Positions 1-8,730 of a stretch of 64,000 nucleotides of DNA are shown piece after piece (position 1 is the stretch's first letter; every line of letters begins with the position of its first letter). The stretch is taken from NCBI RefSeq assembly GCF_023074185.1, contig NZ_JADPKY010000170.1, forward strand, positions 1 through 64,000. The letters run 5' to 3'. A program made the translations under genes and the position numbers. The notes beneath the pieces are model-generated. The model saw only the letters and a program-made list of their open reading frames with translations. It did no database searches and had not been told where the DNA came from. This DNA comes from Bradyrhizobium sp. 132. Lineage in GTDB: Bacteria; Pseudomonadota; Alphaproteobacteria; Rhizobiales; Xanthobacteraceae.

Positions 1-1157
1 CACCCCGGCCGACGCCTCCCCCCGGGGCCGCAGCACCGAGCACCGTCCCCGGCTCGGCGGCCGCAACCCCACCGCCCAACAGGGCGCAATACGCTCCGCC
101 GACGGTTGCGCCGGCCTTCCGCGCCGCGCCCACGACGACCACACCCCTGCCTCCACCGCCGCGTCCGCCACAGCGTGATCTGACGCCGATCGCGATCGGT
201 GCAGGTGTCGTCGCCGGTGCTGTGATCGGCGCCACCATCGCCGACTACCGCAACCAGCGCCGCGAATCCGTCGAAGGCGGCCGCACCGTTTACACCGAGC
301 CGGACCGCATCATCGTTCGAGATCCGGGTGGGCAGACATACGTCCGCGGCAACGATCTCTATCGCTTCCGCTATGGCGCCCGCGACATCCGCACCGACAC
401 TGTCGGCGGCGATAACCGCACCGTGGTGATCCGTCCCGACGGCAGCGAGATCATCACCGTGGTGGGTCAGGACGGTCGATTGCTGCGTCGAATCCGCAGG
501 GACCCAGCCGGGCGCGAGATCATCATCATCGACAACAGCTACCGCGATCCGCGGTCGGTCGGCGGCTTCTACGTCGACGCGCCGCCTCCGGTGGTCAACA
601 TTCCCTACGATCGCTACATCGTCGACGCCGAGGAGGCGTCGCCGGACGTGATCTACCAGACCATGGTGGCACCGCCGGTGCAGCGGATCGATCGCCGCTA
701 CACGCTCGACGAGATCCGCTACAGCCCCAATGTTCGCATGCAAATGCCGAGCATCGACGTCAACACGATCAACTTCGAGACAGGATCGTGGACCATCCCA
801 CCGGACCAGGCGGAGAAGCTGCAAGCGATCGCCGACGGTCTCAACCGCGCTATCCAGGCCAACCCGCGCGTGGTCTTCCTGATCGAAGGTCACACCGACG
901 CGGTCGGCAACGACGTCGACAATCTGTCATTGTCGGACCGCCGTGCGCAATCCGCGGCCGAATTGCTGACCCAGCAATTCAGTGTGCCGGCTGAGAACCT
1001 GACGTCGCAGGGCTACGGCGAGCAGTACCTGAAGGAGCAGACGCAAGAGCCGAGCGCGATCAACCGGCGCGTCACCGTCCGCAACATCACGCCATTGCTC
1101 AACGGCGGCCAGGCCTCACTGCCGCCGCCCCCGCCCGGCACTGCGCCGCCGCGCTGA
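1..1157 (+). CDS. OmpA family protein, 5' end outside window
   Basis: The reading frame is open from the window edge, so the N-terminus is missing; an internal GTG at 222 is not the true start. The visible 384 residues show a Pro/Ala-rich linker, a glycine-zipper-like hydrophobic stretch (about 171-233 nt) and a C-terminal OmpA peptidoglycan-binding domain with GHTDAVGND, SLSDRRAQ and NRRV, the usual Asp and Arg contacts for diaminopimelate. The role is probably to tether an envelope complex to peptidoglycan; the partner is unknown. A perfect hairpin terminator follows 16 bases after the stop. Confidence 0.9.
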   Translation, partial: PRPTPPPGAAAPSTVPGSAAATPPPNRAQYAPPTVAPAFRAAPTTTTPLPPPPRPPQRDLTPIAIGAGVVAGAVIGATIADYRNQRRESVEGGRTVYTEPDRIIVRDPGGQTYVRGNDLYRFRYGARDIRTDTVGGDNRTVVIRPDGSEIITVVGQDGRLLRRIRRDPAGREIIIIDNSYRDPRSVGGFYVDAPPPVVNIPYDRYIVDAEEASPDVIYQTMVAPPVQRIDRRYTLDEIRYSPNVRMQMPSIDVNTINFETGSWTIPPDQAEKLQAIADGLNRAIQANPRVVFLIEGHTDAVGNDVDNLSLSDRRAQSAAELLTQQFSVPAENLTSQGYGEQYLKEQTQEPSAINRRVTVRNITPLLNGGQASLPPPPPGTAPPR

Positions 1158-1173
1158 GGCGACACACAAATGC

Positions 1174-1206
1174 AAAATGGCCGGGAGCGATCCCGGCCAT
1201 TTTTTT
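1174..1206 (+). terminator. Rho-independent terminator of the OmpA-family gene
   Basis: A perfect 13-bp inverted repeat (1174-1186 with 1191-1203) closes a GCGA tetraloop and runs into a T tract. It sits directly downstream of the OmpA-family stop codon. Confidence 0.85.
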
Positions 1207-1292
1207 CGTCATTGCGAGGAGCGAAGCGACGACGCAATCCAGACTGCCGCCGCGGAAAGATTCTGGATTGCTTCGCTTCGCTCGCAATGACG
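1207..1292. repeat. Dispersed inverted repeat, family A copy 1
   Basis: The arms begin CGTCATTGCGAGGAGCGAAG and end CTTCGCTCGCAATGACG, with GCAATCCAGA and TCTGGATTGC inside, so the element folds into a long imperfect hairpin. Related copies lie at 4092-4208, 7258-7326 (degenerate) and 57997-58082. It has no coding capacity and fills the convergent gap between the OmpA-family gene and argG. Confidence 0.85.
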
Positions 1293-1317
1293 AACGAAAT
1301 CGCAATCCCTGTTCCGG

Positions 1318-2655
1318 CTAACCCTTGTCGTTCTCCAGCCGGAAGATCTGCGAGCCTTCGCTGCCCGAGAGCAGACCCGTGTCGCTGTAAAGCTTCAGCT
1401 TGGCGCGGGTATCGTTGATGTCGAGGTTACGCATGGTGAGCTGACCGATGCGGTCGGCCGGTGTAAACGCCGCGTCCTCCACCTTCTCCATGCTGAGCCG
1501 CTCCGGCGCATAGGTGAGGTTGGGGCTCTCGGTGTTGAGGATCGAATAGTCGTTGCCGCGGCGCAGCTCGAGCGCCACCTCGCCGGTGACGGCGCGCGCG
1601 ACCCAGCGCTGCGCGGTCTCGCGCAGCATCAGGGCCTGCGAATCGAACCAGCGACCCTGATAGAGCAGGCGGCCGAGACGCATGCCGCTGATGCGATATT
1701 GTTCGATGGTGTCCTCGTTGTGGATACCGGTGACGAGGCGCTCATAGGCGATGTGCAGCAGCGCCATGCCCGGCGCTTCATAGATGCCGCGGCTCTTGGC
1801 TTCGATGATGCGGTTCTCGATCTGGTCGCTCATGCCGAGGCCGTGGCGGCCGCCGATCGCGTTGGCTTCGAGGAACAGCGCGACGGGATCGCTGAAGGTC
1901 TGGCCGTTCAGCGCAACCGGCTGACCTTCCTCGAAACGCACCACGACCTTCTCGGCCTTGACGTTGCAGTCGTCGCGCCAGAACGGCACGCCCATGATCG
2001 GGTTGACGATCTTGATGCCGCTGTCGAGGCTTTCGAGATCCTTGGCCTCATGCGTGGCGCCGAGCAGATTGCTGTCGGTCGAGTACGCCTTCTCGGCGCT
2101 CATCTTGTAGGCAAAGCCCTGCGCCGCCATGAAGGCCGACATCTCGGCGCGGCCGCCGAGCTCGTCGATGAACTGCTGGTCGAGCCAGGGCTTGTAGATG
2201 CGCAGGCCCGGATTGGTCAGAAGGCCGTAGCGGTAGAAGCGCTCGATGTCGTTGCCCTTGAAGGTCGAGCCGTCGCCCCAGATGTTGACGCCGTCTTCCT
2301 TCATCGCCGCGACCAGCATCGTGCCGGTGACGGCGCGGCCGAGCGGCGTGGTGTTGAAATAGGTGATGCCGCCGGTCGAGATGTGGAAGGCGCCGGACTG
2401 GATCGCGGCGATGCCTTCGTGGACGAGCTGCGTGCGGCAATCGACCAGCACCGCTTTCTCGGCGCCGAACTCCATCGCCTTGCGCGGGATCTCGTTGTAG
2501 TCGGCTTCATCCGGCTGGCCGAGATTGGCGGTATAGGCGTAGCAGCGCGCGCCCTTCTGCTTCATCCAGAGCAGCGCCGCGCTGGTGTCGAGGCCGCCCG
2601 AAAAAGCGATACCGACTTTCTCACCCTTGGGCAGGCTTTTCAGGATCGTGGTCAT
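1318..2655 (-). CDS. argG: Argininosuccinate synthase
   Basis: Cytosolic enzyme that joins citrulline and aspartate with ATP to give argininosuccinate, the penultimate step of arginine synthesis. The ATP-binding P-loop SGGLDTS is at residues 19-25, and the family signatures STGGITYFNTTPLGRAV and GDGSTFKGND are intact. The length of 445 aa fits the longer (E. coli-like) ArgG class. It is transcribed leftward, 93 bases upstream of which lies the end of the PAP2 gene on the same strand. I see no regulatory site. Confidence 0.97.
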   Translation of the reverse strand: MTTILKSLPKGEKVGIAFSGGLDTSAALLWMKQKGARCYAYTANLGQPDEADYNEIPRKAMEFGAEKAVLVDCRTQLVHEGIAAIQSGAFHISTGGITYFNTTPLGRAVTGTMLVAAMKEDGVNIWGDGSTFKGNDIERFYRYGLLTNPGLRIYKPWLDQQFIDELGGRAEMSAFMAAQGFAYKMSAEKAYSTDSNLLGATHEAKDLESLDSGIKIVNPIMGVPFWRDDCNVKAEKVVVRFEEGQPVALNGQTFSDPVALFLEANAIGGRHGLGMSDQIENRIIEAKSRGIYEAPGMALLHIAYERLVTGIHNEDTIEQYRISGMRLGRLLYQGRWFDSQALMLRETAQRWVARAVTGEVALELRRGNDYSILNTESPNLTYAPERLSMEKVEDAAFTPADRIGQLTMRNLDINDTRAKLKLYSDTGLLSGSEGSQIFRLENDKG

Positions 2656-2748
2656 GGGGCTTCCAATCGGTCTCGAAGGGCTGATGTCGTTTCACGGGTT
2701 GACCGCGCGATTATCAAATTTCGCGGGTCTCGGCACCCATTTAATGGC

Positions 2749-3525
2749 TCAAACTGAGGGCTCGGCGCCCGTCTTGCGGCCGAACAGGCGCTGACGAAGC
2801 CTGTAGGCGGGCCAGTTCAGCCGGGTCAAGGCGGCATCGACCGCCGCGTCCGAGAACCGGGTCCGCGGCCAGCGGTAGATCAGCGCGAAGGCAAACCAGA
2901 TCACGACGAAGGTCACGAGGCCGGCGATCGAGACATCGGTGAAGAAGTGGCCGCCGAAGGCCATCCGCAGCCCGCTGGTCACGAGGCCGAACACCACCGC
3001 TCCGGCATAAGCGAGCGGCCGCCACGCCGGCGGCGCCAGTGCCGCCGGCGCCAGCGTCCAGAACGCGGTCGCGCCCTCGCCCGAGAAGAACGAGCAGTTG
3101 CGCGCGCAGCCGCCGCGCGGATCCCACCACGGCACGAATTGCTGGTCGCCGGCAAACTGCGTCACCACCACCGGGCGCGGCCGACCCCAATAGGTCTTGA
3201 AGGTGAGATTGGTCAGGATGCCGGCCGACAGGATGATCGTGACCAGCAGGAAGACGATCGCGCGCCCCGATACCATCAGCGGGCGGTCGGGACGGACCAT
3301 CTTGACCACAAGCGCGATCAACGGAGGCAGCACGAACGCCCAGGAGACCCACATCGCGGCATCGCGCGCGAAGCCGGCCCAGCCGTTCAGCTTGAGCGGA
3401 AACGTCTTGGTGTCAGGGTCGAAGAACAGCGCAGCAAGCTTGAGATCGAGCTCGGGATAGACGCCGAAAACGACGCCGATCACGAGCCACAGCGCCAGGG
3501 CGATGAAGAGTCCGGTCCGGTTCAT
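2749..3525 (-). CDS. PAP2-family membrane phosphatase (LpxE-like)
   Basis: Integral membrane phosphatase of 258 aa with about six hydrophobic segments, likely acting on a lipid phosphate or lipid A at the inner membrane. The PAP2 signature is readable: K110-x6-R117-P118, then SGE at 148-150, then R187-x5-H193-x3-D197. The second motif has Glu where many family members have His (PSGH), a variant I recall in rhizobial LpxE-like proteins. Substrate cannot be told from sequence. The gene for the small membrane protein ends 57 bases upstream on the same strand. Confidence 0.85.
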   Translation of the reverse strand: MNRTGLFIALALWLVIGVVFGVYPELDLKLAALFFDPDTKTFPLKLNGWAGFARDAAMWVSWAFVLPPLIALVVKMVRPDRPLMVSGRAIVFLLVTIILSAGILTNLTFKTYWGRPRPVVVTQFAGDQQFVPWWDPRGGCARNCSFFSGEGATAFWTLAPAALAPPAWRPLAYAGAVVFGLVTSGLRMAFGGHFFTDVSIAGLVTFVVIWFAFALIYRWPRTRFSDAAVDAALTRLNWPAYRLRQRLFGRKTGAEPSV

Positions 3526-3582
3526 GGCGCGCGGTTTAGCGGAGTGGGGCGGGGATGGAAACCCCGAGGGAAGCCAGGAAAG

Positions 3583-4077
3583 TCAGCGCGAATCCGGCCT
3601 TGAATTCGCCGGCAGCGGCGGAGGCGGCGTGCGCGGGGGCGGCGGATTACGCCAGGCACCGGCGTTGCGGCCGGCGATCAGCCAATAGACGATTCCGGCG
3701 ACAATACCGGCACCGGTCATGATCTCCAGATGCCGCCGCACCACGCCCTCGAACTGCAACGTATCGGGGTGAAAGGGGATCAGGCCGAGATAGCAGGCGA
3801 GCCCGACGATGCCACCGCCGCCGGCGTAGGCAAGCGCGCTTCGGATGTAGAGCGCTTCGGTGATCGCGACGATCACCGCCGCCGGCACCAGCGCAAAGCC
3901 CGAGACGAAGATGAAGCCGAAGCCGAGCAGGATGTCGATCGCGCCCTGATCGACGGGGCCGGCGCCAAGATCGGCAAATTCCGGAAACAGCAGCGCGACG
4001 ACGACGATCATCCCGCCGACGAAACAGGCGGCGAGAAAGCCGATGAAAATGACGATGAGGCGGCCGATCAGGGACAT
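3583..4077 (-). CDS. Small integral membrane protein, unknown function
   Basis: A 164-aa protein with four predicted membrane segments (near residues 4-30, 47-76, 78-100 and 115-140) and a Pro-rich C-terminal tail. I chose the ATG at 4077, which gives MSLIGRLIVIF; the frame can be extended to 4203 only by translating the family A repeat. I do not recognise a characterised family. It probably shares a transcript with the PAP2 gene 57 bases downstream. Confidence 0.8.
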   Translation of the reverse strand: MSLIGRLIVIFIGFLAACFVGGMIVVVALLFPEFADLGAGPVDQGAIDILLGFGFIFVSGFALVPAAVIVAITEALYIRSALAYAGGGGIVGLACYLGLIPFHPDTLQFEGVVRRHLEIMTGAGIVAGIVYWLIAGRNAGAWRNPPPPRTPPPPLPANSRPDSR

Positions 4078-4091
4078 GACGCCAAAACCAC

Positions 4092-4208
4092 CGTCATTGC
4101 GAGGAGCCCGCGACAAAATTGCGAAGCAATTTTGCGCTGGTGCGACGAAGCAATCCAGACTGCTTCCGCGGTGACATTCTGGATTGCTTCGCTTCGCTCG
4201 CAATGACG
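4092..4208. repeat. Dispersed inverted repeat, family A copy 2
   Basis: Same arms as the copy at 1207-1292, with an added insert near 4110-4140 that contains GCGAAGCAATTTTGC-like sequence. It lies between rlmN and the small membrane protein gene and creates spurious N-terminal extensions for the latter. Confidence 0.85.
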
Positions 4209-4236
4209 AGGAGGCGAGAGCGCGAGCATGATCAGG

Positions 4237-5430
4237 TCAATCCGTCATCGCCATGGCGCGCAGCGTCTGGCGTTCGCGCACCGAGAGCTTTTCAGTTTCC
4301 GACTTGAGCTGGCCGCAAGCGGCGAGAATATCGCGGCCGCGCGGAGTGCGCACCGGCGAGGAATAGCCGGCGTTGAAGATGTATTCGGAGAACTTTTCGA
4401 TCTGGTCCCAATCCGAACATTCATAGGCCGTGCCGGGCCAGGGATTGAACGGGATCAGATTGATCTTGGCGTGAACGCCTTTGAGCAATTTCACCAGCAG
4501 CTTCGCATCGTCGAGCGAATCGTTGACGCCCTTGAGCATCACATATTCGAAGGTGATGCGGCGCGCGTTGGACGCGCCGGGATAATCGCGGCAGGCTTGC
4601 AGCAGCTCGGCGATCGGATATTTGCGATTGAGCGGCACGAGCTCGTTGCGCAGCTCGTCACGCACCGCATGCAGCGAGATCGCGAGCATCACGCCGATCT
4701 CGTCACCGGCACGCACGATGTTCGGCACCACGCCCGAGGTCGACAGCGTGATGCGGCGGCGGGAGATGCCGATGCCTTCATTGTCGCCGACGATGAGCAG
4801 TGCATCGCGCACCGCCTCGAAATTGTAGAGCGGCTCGCCCATGCCCATCATCACGATGTTGGTGACACGACGCGTGCCGTCCTCGCGATCGGCCCAGTCA
4901 TTCAGACGATCCCGCGCGACCATCACCTGTCCCACGATCTCGCCGGCGGTGAGATTGCGCACCAGCCGCTGCGTGCCGGTGTGGCAGAAGGAGCAATTCA
5001 GCGTGCAGCCGACCTGGGAGGACACACACAGCGTGCCGCGATCGGTTTCGGGGATGTAGACGCACTCGACTTCATGCGCCCGCTCGACATTGTCGCCGCT
5101 CGGCAGCCGAAGCAGCCATTTGCGGGTGCCGTCGTTGGAGACCTGCTCCGCCACGACTTCGGGCCGGTCGACGGTAAAGCGCTCGGCGAGATCGGTCCGA
5201 ATGCCCTTCGAGATCGACGTCATATCGTCGAAGCTCCGGGCGCCGCGGAAATAGAGCCAATGCCACAGCTGCTGCACGCGCATCTTGCGCTGCGCCGGCG
5301 CGACGCCGATCTCGCCAAGGCAATCGGCAAGCTCGGTGCGCGACAGACCGACGAGCGAGGGCCTCGCCGGCGGCACATAGGTTTCGAGCGGAGTCTTCTC
5401 CACCAGTGTTGCGTTGTGCGGCTCGGTCAT
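4237..5430 (-). CDS. rlmN: Dual-specificity RNA methyltransferase RlmN
   Basis: Radical SAM enzyme that methylates C2 of A2503 in 23S rRNA and A37 in some tRNAs. The 397-aa protein has the cluster-binding C142-x3-C146-x2-C149 and the C-terminal catalytic Cys in ILAACGQL (C372). The downstream segments MGMGEPLYN and SLHAVRDELR are typical. A family B repeat occupies the upstream region. Confidence 0.97.
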   Translation of the reverse strand: MTEPHNATLVEKTPLETYVPPARPSLVGLSRTELADCLGEIGVAPAQRKMRVQQLWHWLYFRGARSFDDMTSISKGIRTDLAERFTVDRPEVVAEQVSNDGTRKWLLRLPSGDNVERAHEVECVYIPETDRGTLCVSSQVGCTLNCSFCHTGTQRLVRNLTAGEIVGQVMVARDRLNDWADREDGTRRVTNIVMMGMGEPLYNFEAVRDALLIVGDNEGIGISRRRITLSTSGVVPNIVRAGDEIGVMLAISLHAVRDELRNELVPLNRKYPIAELLQACRDYPGASNARRITFEYVMLKGVNDSLDDAKLLVKLLKGVHAKINLIPFNPWPGTAYECSDWDQIEKFSEYIFNAGYSSPVRTPRGRDILAACGQLKSETEKLSVRERQTLRAMAMTD

Positions 5431-5455
5431 CGGTTGCCTGAGATTGCTGCTGTCT

Positions 5456-5543
5456 CGTCATGGCCGGGCTTGTCCCGGGCATCCACGTTCTTTATCCGCC
5501 CGTAGCCAGCGCGTGGATGGCCGGGACAAGCCCGGCCATGACG
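5456..5543. repeat. Dispersed inverted repeat, family B copy 1
   Basis: The arms CGTCATGGCCGGGCTTGTCC and GGACAAGCCCGGCCATGACG are near-perfect complements, with a second nested pair ATCCACG and CGTGGAT. Related copies lie at 19512-19597 and, as a half element, at 38212-38234. It sits between rlmN and the IalB-like gene. Confidence 0.85.
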
Positions 5544-5614
5544 GCTGTACCTTGGGAATAGCCCCTATATAGCAACCGGAACCGCCGATTGCGACCGTGA
5601 TACCGCCCGCAGCC

Positions 5615-6277
5615 TTAACGCCTGCAATCCTGCGAAATCCGGTCAAGCGCCTGCGCGAGGCCCTTCAGCGAGAAGGTGTCGGTTGTCTCGGTTCCCTTGG
5701 CTGAGACGCCCTTGACCACGAGATCGGCGGATTTGCGCATGGCCTCGACCATCCGCTCTTCCTCGGCCGCGTTCTTGATCCAGAGACCGTCGCCCTGCGA
5801 GTACATGGCGAAAGCGCCGCCACCGACTTCGACCGAGGATTCGGAGCCCGGCTTCAGCGCGTAGCCGATCATGACCGAGACTTCGTTGTTGACCTTCTCC
5901 GCCGGGCGGGTGGAGACGAAGGCATAGGCTGGATCGCGCGGCCGATTCGGCGGGTTGGTCTTCGACGACGACGGCTTGGCCAGCGCGAAGCAGACCTTTT
6001 TGCCGTTGGGCGCGGCCGAATAGGCGCCCCAGGTGCCGAACTGGCCGATCAGGGTTGGCTCGGCGCCGCCCGCAACCGCCGCGGGAGGGGCCATCGGCTT
6101 GCTCTCGGGCTTTGCAGCCGTCTTTCCGGTCGTATGGGCCGCCGGCGCAGCCAATTTCGGCGCGGTCTCCTTCGGTGCAGTTTTGGGCGCCGGTTGCGCC
6201 GTCTGCGCCCGCGCGGAATCGGTGATTCCACCGGCTGCCACGCCAGTCATTAGAGCTAAAATCAGCACCCGCCACAT
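5615..6277 (-). CDS. Invasion-associated locus B (IalB) family protein
   Basis: A 220-aa exported protein. Residues 1-24 form a Sec signal peptide ending near ARAQ, residues 25-75 are an Ala/Pro/Lys-rich linker, and the rest is the IalB-like domain with LIGQFGTWGAY, KVCFALAKP and a C-terminal Cys that may pair with the first. The family name comes from Bartonella; in free-living rhizobia the role is unknown and probably periplasmic. It is monocistronic as far as the spacing shows (118 bases to each same-strand neighbour or more). Confidence 0.85.
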   Translation of the reverse strand: MWRVLILALMTGVAAGGITDSARAQTAQPAPKTAPKETAPKLAAPAAHTTGKTAAKPESKPMAPPAAVAGGAEPTLIGQFGTWGAYSAAPNGKKVCFALAKPSSSKTNPPNRPRDPAYAFVSTRPAEKVNNEVSVMIGYALKPGSESSVEVGGGAFAMYSQGDGLWIKNAAEEERMVEAMRKSADLVVKGVSAKGTETTDTFSLKGLAQALDRISQDCRR

Positions 6278-6394
6278 GCTGGAGTGGTTCCCTCAATATT
6301 GTGACTGGAAGATGGCCCGGCCGCGCGTTGTCCCCGCGGCAGGGATAGCCGGAAAAGTCCAATTTGGGAAGGCAGTTAGCGAAGGTCGCGGTGA

Positions 6395-7234
6395 CTAGGC
6401 CCTGGATCGCGCCGCACGCTGCTCCGTCCATTGCGCATCGGTCCAGCGCAACAAATCCTCGGCGCCGGAGCTGCGCAAATGCGCGCCACCGTCGATCACC
6501 ACCATCTCGCCGTTGATGTAGCCGGCACGATCGGAGACCAGAAAGCTGGCGAGGTCGGCAAGCTCGCTGTGCTCGCCGGCGCGCCCCATCGGGTTGCGCG
6601 CGGCCCACCCTTCGTCGCGGCCCTCGGGACGAAGCTGCCCTGAGGCACCAGCGGTCGGGAACGGTCCCGGCGCGATCGCGACGGTGCGGATGCCCTTCGG
6701 GCCCCACTCGACCGCAAGACTCTTGGTCATCGCCAGCACCGCCGACTTCGCCATCGCCGACGGCACGGTGAAGGCGCGGCCGGTGATGGCCGATGTCGAG
6801 AGAATCGAGAGCACGACGCCGCCATGCTTGCCATCGATCCAGCGCTTGCCCGCGGCAAGCGTGCAATACATCGCGCCATGCAGCGTCGGCGCGAGGACCG
6901 CATCCGCTGCACGGAACGACAGATGCTCACTCTGCGCGATGAAGGTCGCAGCGGCATTGTTGACGAGAATATCGAGCGGCGCCTCGCGCCAGATGGCATC
7001 CATCATGTTCTCGACGGCGGCGCCGTCGCGGATATCGCAGGCCACGGTGGTGATCTTGCCGCCGGTCTCTTCGCGCATCGAGCTCGCCGTCGCTTCCAGC
7101 CGATCGAGCTTGCGACCGCAGATCACGAGCTCCGCACCGAGCGCAAGGAAGCGGCGCCCCATCGCCGCGCCGAGACCCGAGCCACCACCGGTGACGAGGA
7201 TGCGCTTGTCCCTAAGCAGGCTCGTTTCAAACAT
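6395..7234 (-). CDS. SDR-family oxidoreductase, 2,4-dienoyl-CoA reductase-like
   Basis: A 279-aa Rossmann-fold NAD(P)-dependent reductase with TGGGSGLG (15-22) and NNAAA (92-96). The usual YxxxK motif is replaced by S159-x3-K163 within VPSAMAKSA, and the surrounding segment and C-terminus follow mitochondrial DECR1 as I recall it. This points to 2,4-dienoyl-CoA reduction in unsaturated fatty acid oxidation. I chose the ATG at 7234; the longer frame to 7321 is only translated repeat. It is divergent from the quinone oxidoreductase gene. Confidence 0.88.
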   Translation of the reverse strand: MFETSLLRDKRILVTGGGSGLGAAMGRRFLALGAELVICGRKLDRLEATASSMREETGGKITTVACDIRDGAAVENMMDAIWREAPLDILVNNAAATFIAQSEHLSFRAADAVLAPTLHGAMYCTLAAGKRWIDGKHGGVVLSILSTSAITGRAFTVPSAMAKSAVLAMTKSLAVEWGPKGIRTVAIAPGPFPTAGASGQLRPEGRDEGWAARNPMGRAGEHSELADLASFLVSDRAGYINGEMVVIDGGAHLRSSGAEDLLRWTDAQWTEQRAARSRA

Positions 7235-7257
7235 CCTTTGAATCCTTCTTGTTATTT

Positions 7258-7326
7258 CGTCGTTGCGAGCGAAGGCAAGCCATCCGGAAACCGTACCGCG
7301 GAAATAGCCTGGATTGCTCACAATGA
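7258..7326. repeat. Degenerate family A repeat
   Basis: The left end CGTCGTTGCGAGCGAAG and right end CTGGATTGCTCACAATGAC are recognisable, but the arms no longer pair fully. It lies in the divergent promoter region of the SDR and quinone oxidoreductase genes. Confidence 0.6.
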
Positions 7327-7439
7327 CTGGAGGATAGGCCGGCGCGCAGATTCTACAAAGAAACCGGATTGTCGCCCGTGCCTAAATCCGGCAGAAACGG
7401 GCAAACTGTAATTCCACTCGAAACGCCCAAGGTGCCGCC

Positions 7440-8414
7440 ATGAAAGCCATCCTCTGCTCGCAATATTGCCAGCCCGACGATCTCGTTCTGGCCGACGTGC
7501 CGGATCCGGTGGCAGGTCCCGGCGAAGCCGTGATCGCGATCAAGGCGGCGGCGCTGAACTTCTTCGACATCCTGATGATCCAGGGCAAGTACCAGATCAA
7601 GCCGCCGTTCCCGTTCTCGCCGGCCGCCGAAGTCGCGGGCGTGATCGAGAGCGTCGGTCCCGGCGTGACCGACGTGAAGGTCGGCGACCGCGTCGTCGCC
7701 TCCTGCGGCCACAACGGCGCGCGCGAAAAGATCGCGCTGCCGGCGGCATCGATCGTGAAGATTCCCGACAATCTCGACTATGACCGCGCGGCTGGCATCA
7801 TCATCATCTACGGCACCGCGCTGCATGCGCTGGAAGATCGTGCGAGCCCGAAGCCGGGCGAGACGCTCGCAGTGCTGGGCGCCGCCGGGGGCACCGGCCT
7901 TGCCGCCTGCGAGCTCGGCAAGCTGATGGGCCTGAAGGTGATCGCCTGCGCCTCGTCGGACGAGAAGCTCGAATTCGCGAAAGCGCATGGCGCCGAGCTG
8001 ACGCTGAACTACGGCAAGGAAGATTTGAAGGAAGGCTTGCGAAAACTCACCGGCGGCAAGGGCGTCGACATCATCTTCGATCCGGTTGGTGGCACCTATG
8101 CCGAGCAGGCGTTGCGCTCGATCGCCTGGGAAGGCCGCTTCCTGGTGATCGGCTTCGCAGCCGGCGACATTCCGAAGATGCCACTGAACCTCGCACTGCT
8201 GAAGGGCTGCGACATCCGCGGTGTGTTCTGGGGCGCATGGACGCGCCTCAACCCGGAAAAGAACCGCGCCAATCTCGAGAAGCTCGTGAAGTGGACGGCG
8301 GAAGGAAAAATCTCCTCGCATGTCGACCGCGTCTTCCCGCTGGCACAGACTGCCGACGCGCTGAAGGTGCTCGCGGGACGCCAGGCCATGGGCAAGGTGA
8401 TCTTGCATCCGTGA
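7440..8414 (+). CDS. NADPH:quinone oxidoreductase family (zinc-free MDR)
   Basis: A 324-aa medium-chain reductase of the QOR type, predicted to reduce quinones or enones with NADPH in the cytosol. The N-terminal GroES-like domain lacks structural zinc cysteines; the coenzyme domain carries LGAAGGTGLAACELGK near 140-155 and DPVGG near 217. A hairpin with a T tract follows at 8464-8493. Substrate is not predictable. Confidence 0.93.
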   Translation: MKAILCSQYCQPDDLVLADVPDPVAGPGEAVIAIKAAALNFFDILMIQGKYQIKPPFPFSPAAEVAGVIESVGPGVTDVKVGDRVVASCGHNGAREKIALPAASIVKIPDNLDYDRAAGIIIIYGTALHALEDRASPKPGETLAVLGAAGGTGLAACELGKLMGLKVIACASSDEKLEFAKAHGAELTLNYGKEDLKEGLRKLTGGKGVDIIFDPVGGTYAEQALRSIAWEGRFLVIGFAAGDIPKMPLNLALLKGCDIRGVFWGAWTRLNPEKNRANLEKLVKWTAEGKISSHVDRVFPLAQTADALKVLAGRQAMGKVILHP

Positions 8415-8463
8415 GGTCAGGGCGACGCAGTCGCCCCCATGCGCAACCGTCATCGCGCGAAAG

Positions 8464-8493
8464 CCGGCGCTGCTGAAGCTGCGCCGGTTTTTT
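8464..8493 (+). terminator. Rho-independent terminator
   Basis: A 7-bp stem CCGGCGC (8464-8470) with GCGCCGG (8481-8487) and a 10-base loop is followed by six T residues. It ends the quinone oxidoreductase transcript. Confidence 0.75.
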
Positions 8494-8730
8494 CGTGCGC
8501 GCTCCATGGTGAAAATGCCGTCAACCATCACCGCCAAAATTGCGGTGCATTCCCCCGCCTCGCCGTAATCAAACCCAAATGTTTCCCAATTCGCGCAAAC
8601 CGCCGTCGTTTTTTGGGCTGAATCGGACGGCGATTTACCGGTTCCAGTTTGCGGGGCGCTTCTGGACAACAACAAGAAGACTGGAGCCGGGAAGGCCCCT
8701 GCGTTGCGTAATAATGGGGAGCATCACACC
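8494..8730. other. Intergenic leader upstream of the Sel1-like gene
   Basis: No gene is supported here. Two inverted repeats are visible: CACCGC (8529-8534) with GCGGTG (8542-8547), and CGCCGTC (8601-8607) with GACGGCG (8626-8632). The stretch probably holds the promoter and leader of the gene starting at 8731; I could not fix a -35/-10 pair. Confidence 0.5.

Noticed and set aside
1699..2757. A 352-codon open frame antisense to argG
   Set aside because: Composition is Ala/Asp/Arg-rich without a fold, and argG is certain on the other strand.
4228..5505. A 425-codon open frame antisense to rlmN
   Set aside because: It is a shadow of rlmN with no recognisable domain or ribosome site.
7353..8675. 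A 440-codon open frame antisense to the quinone oxidoreductase gene
   Set aside because: The plus-strand gene has clear domain motifs; the antisense frame has none and crosses its terminator.
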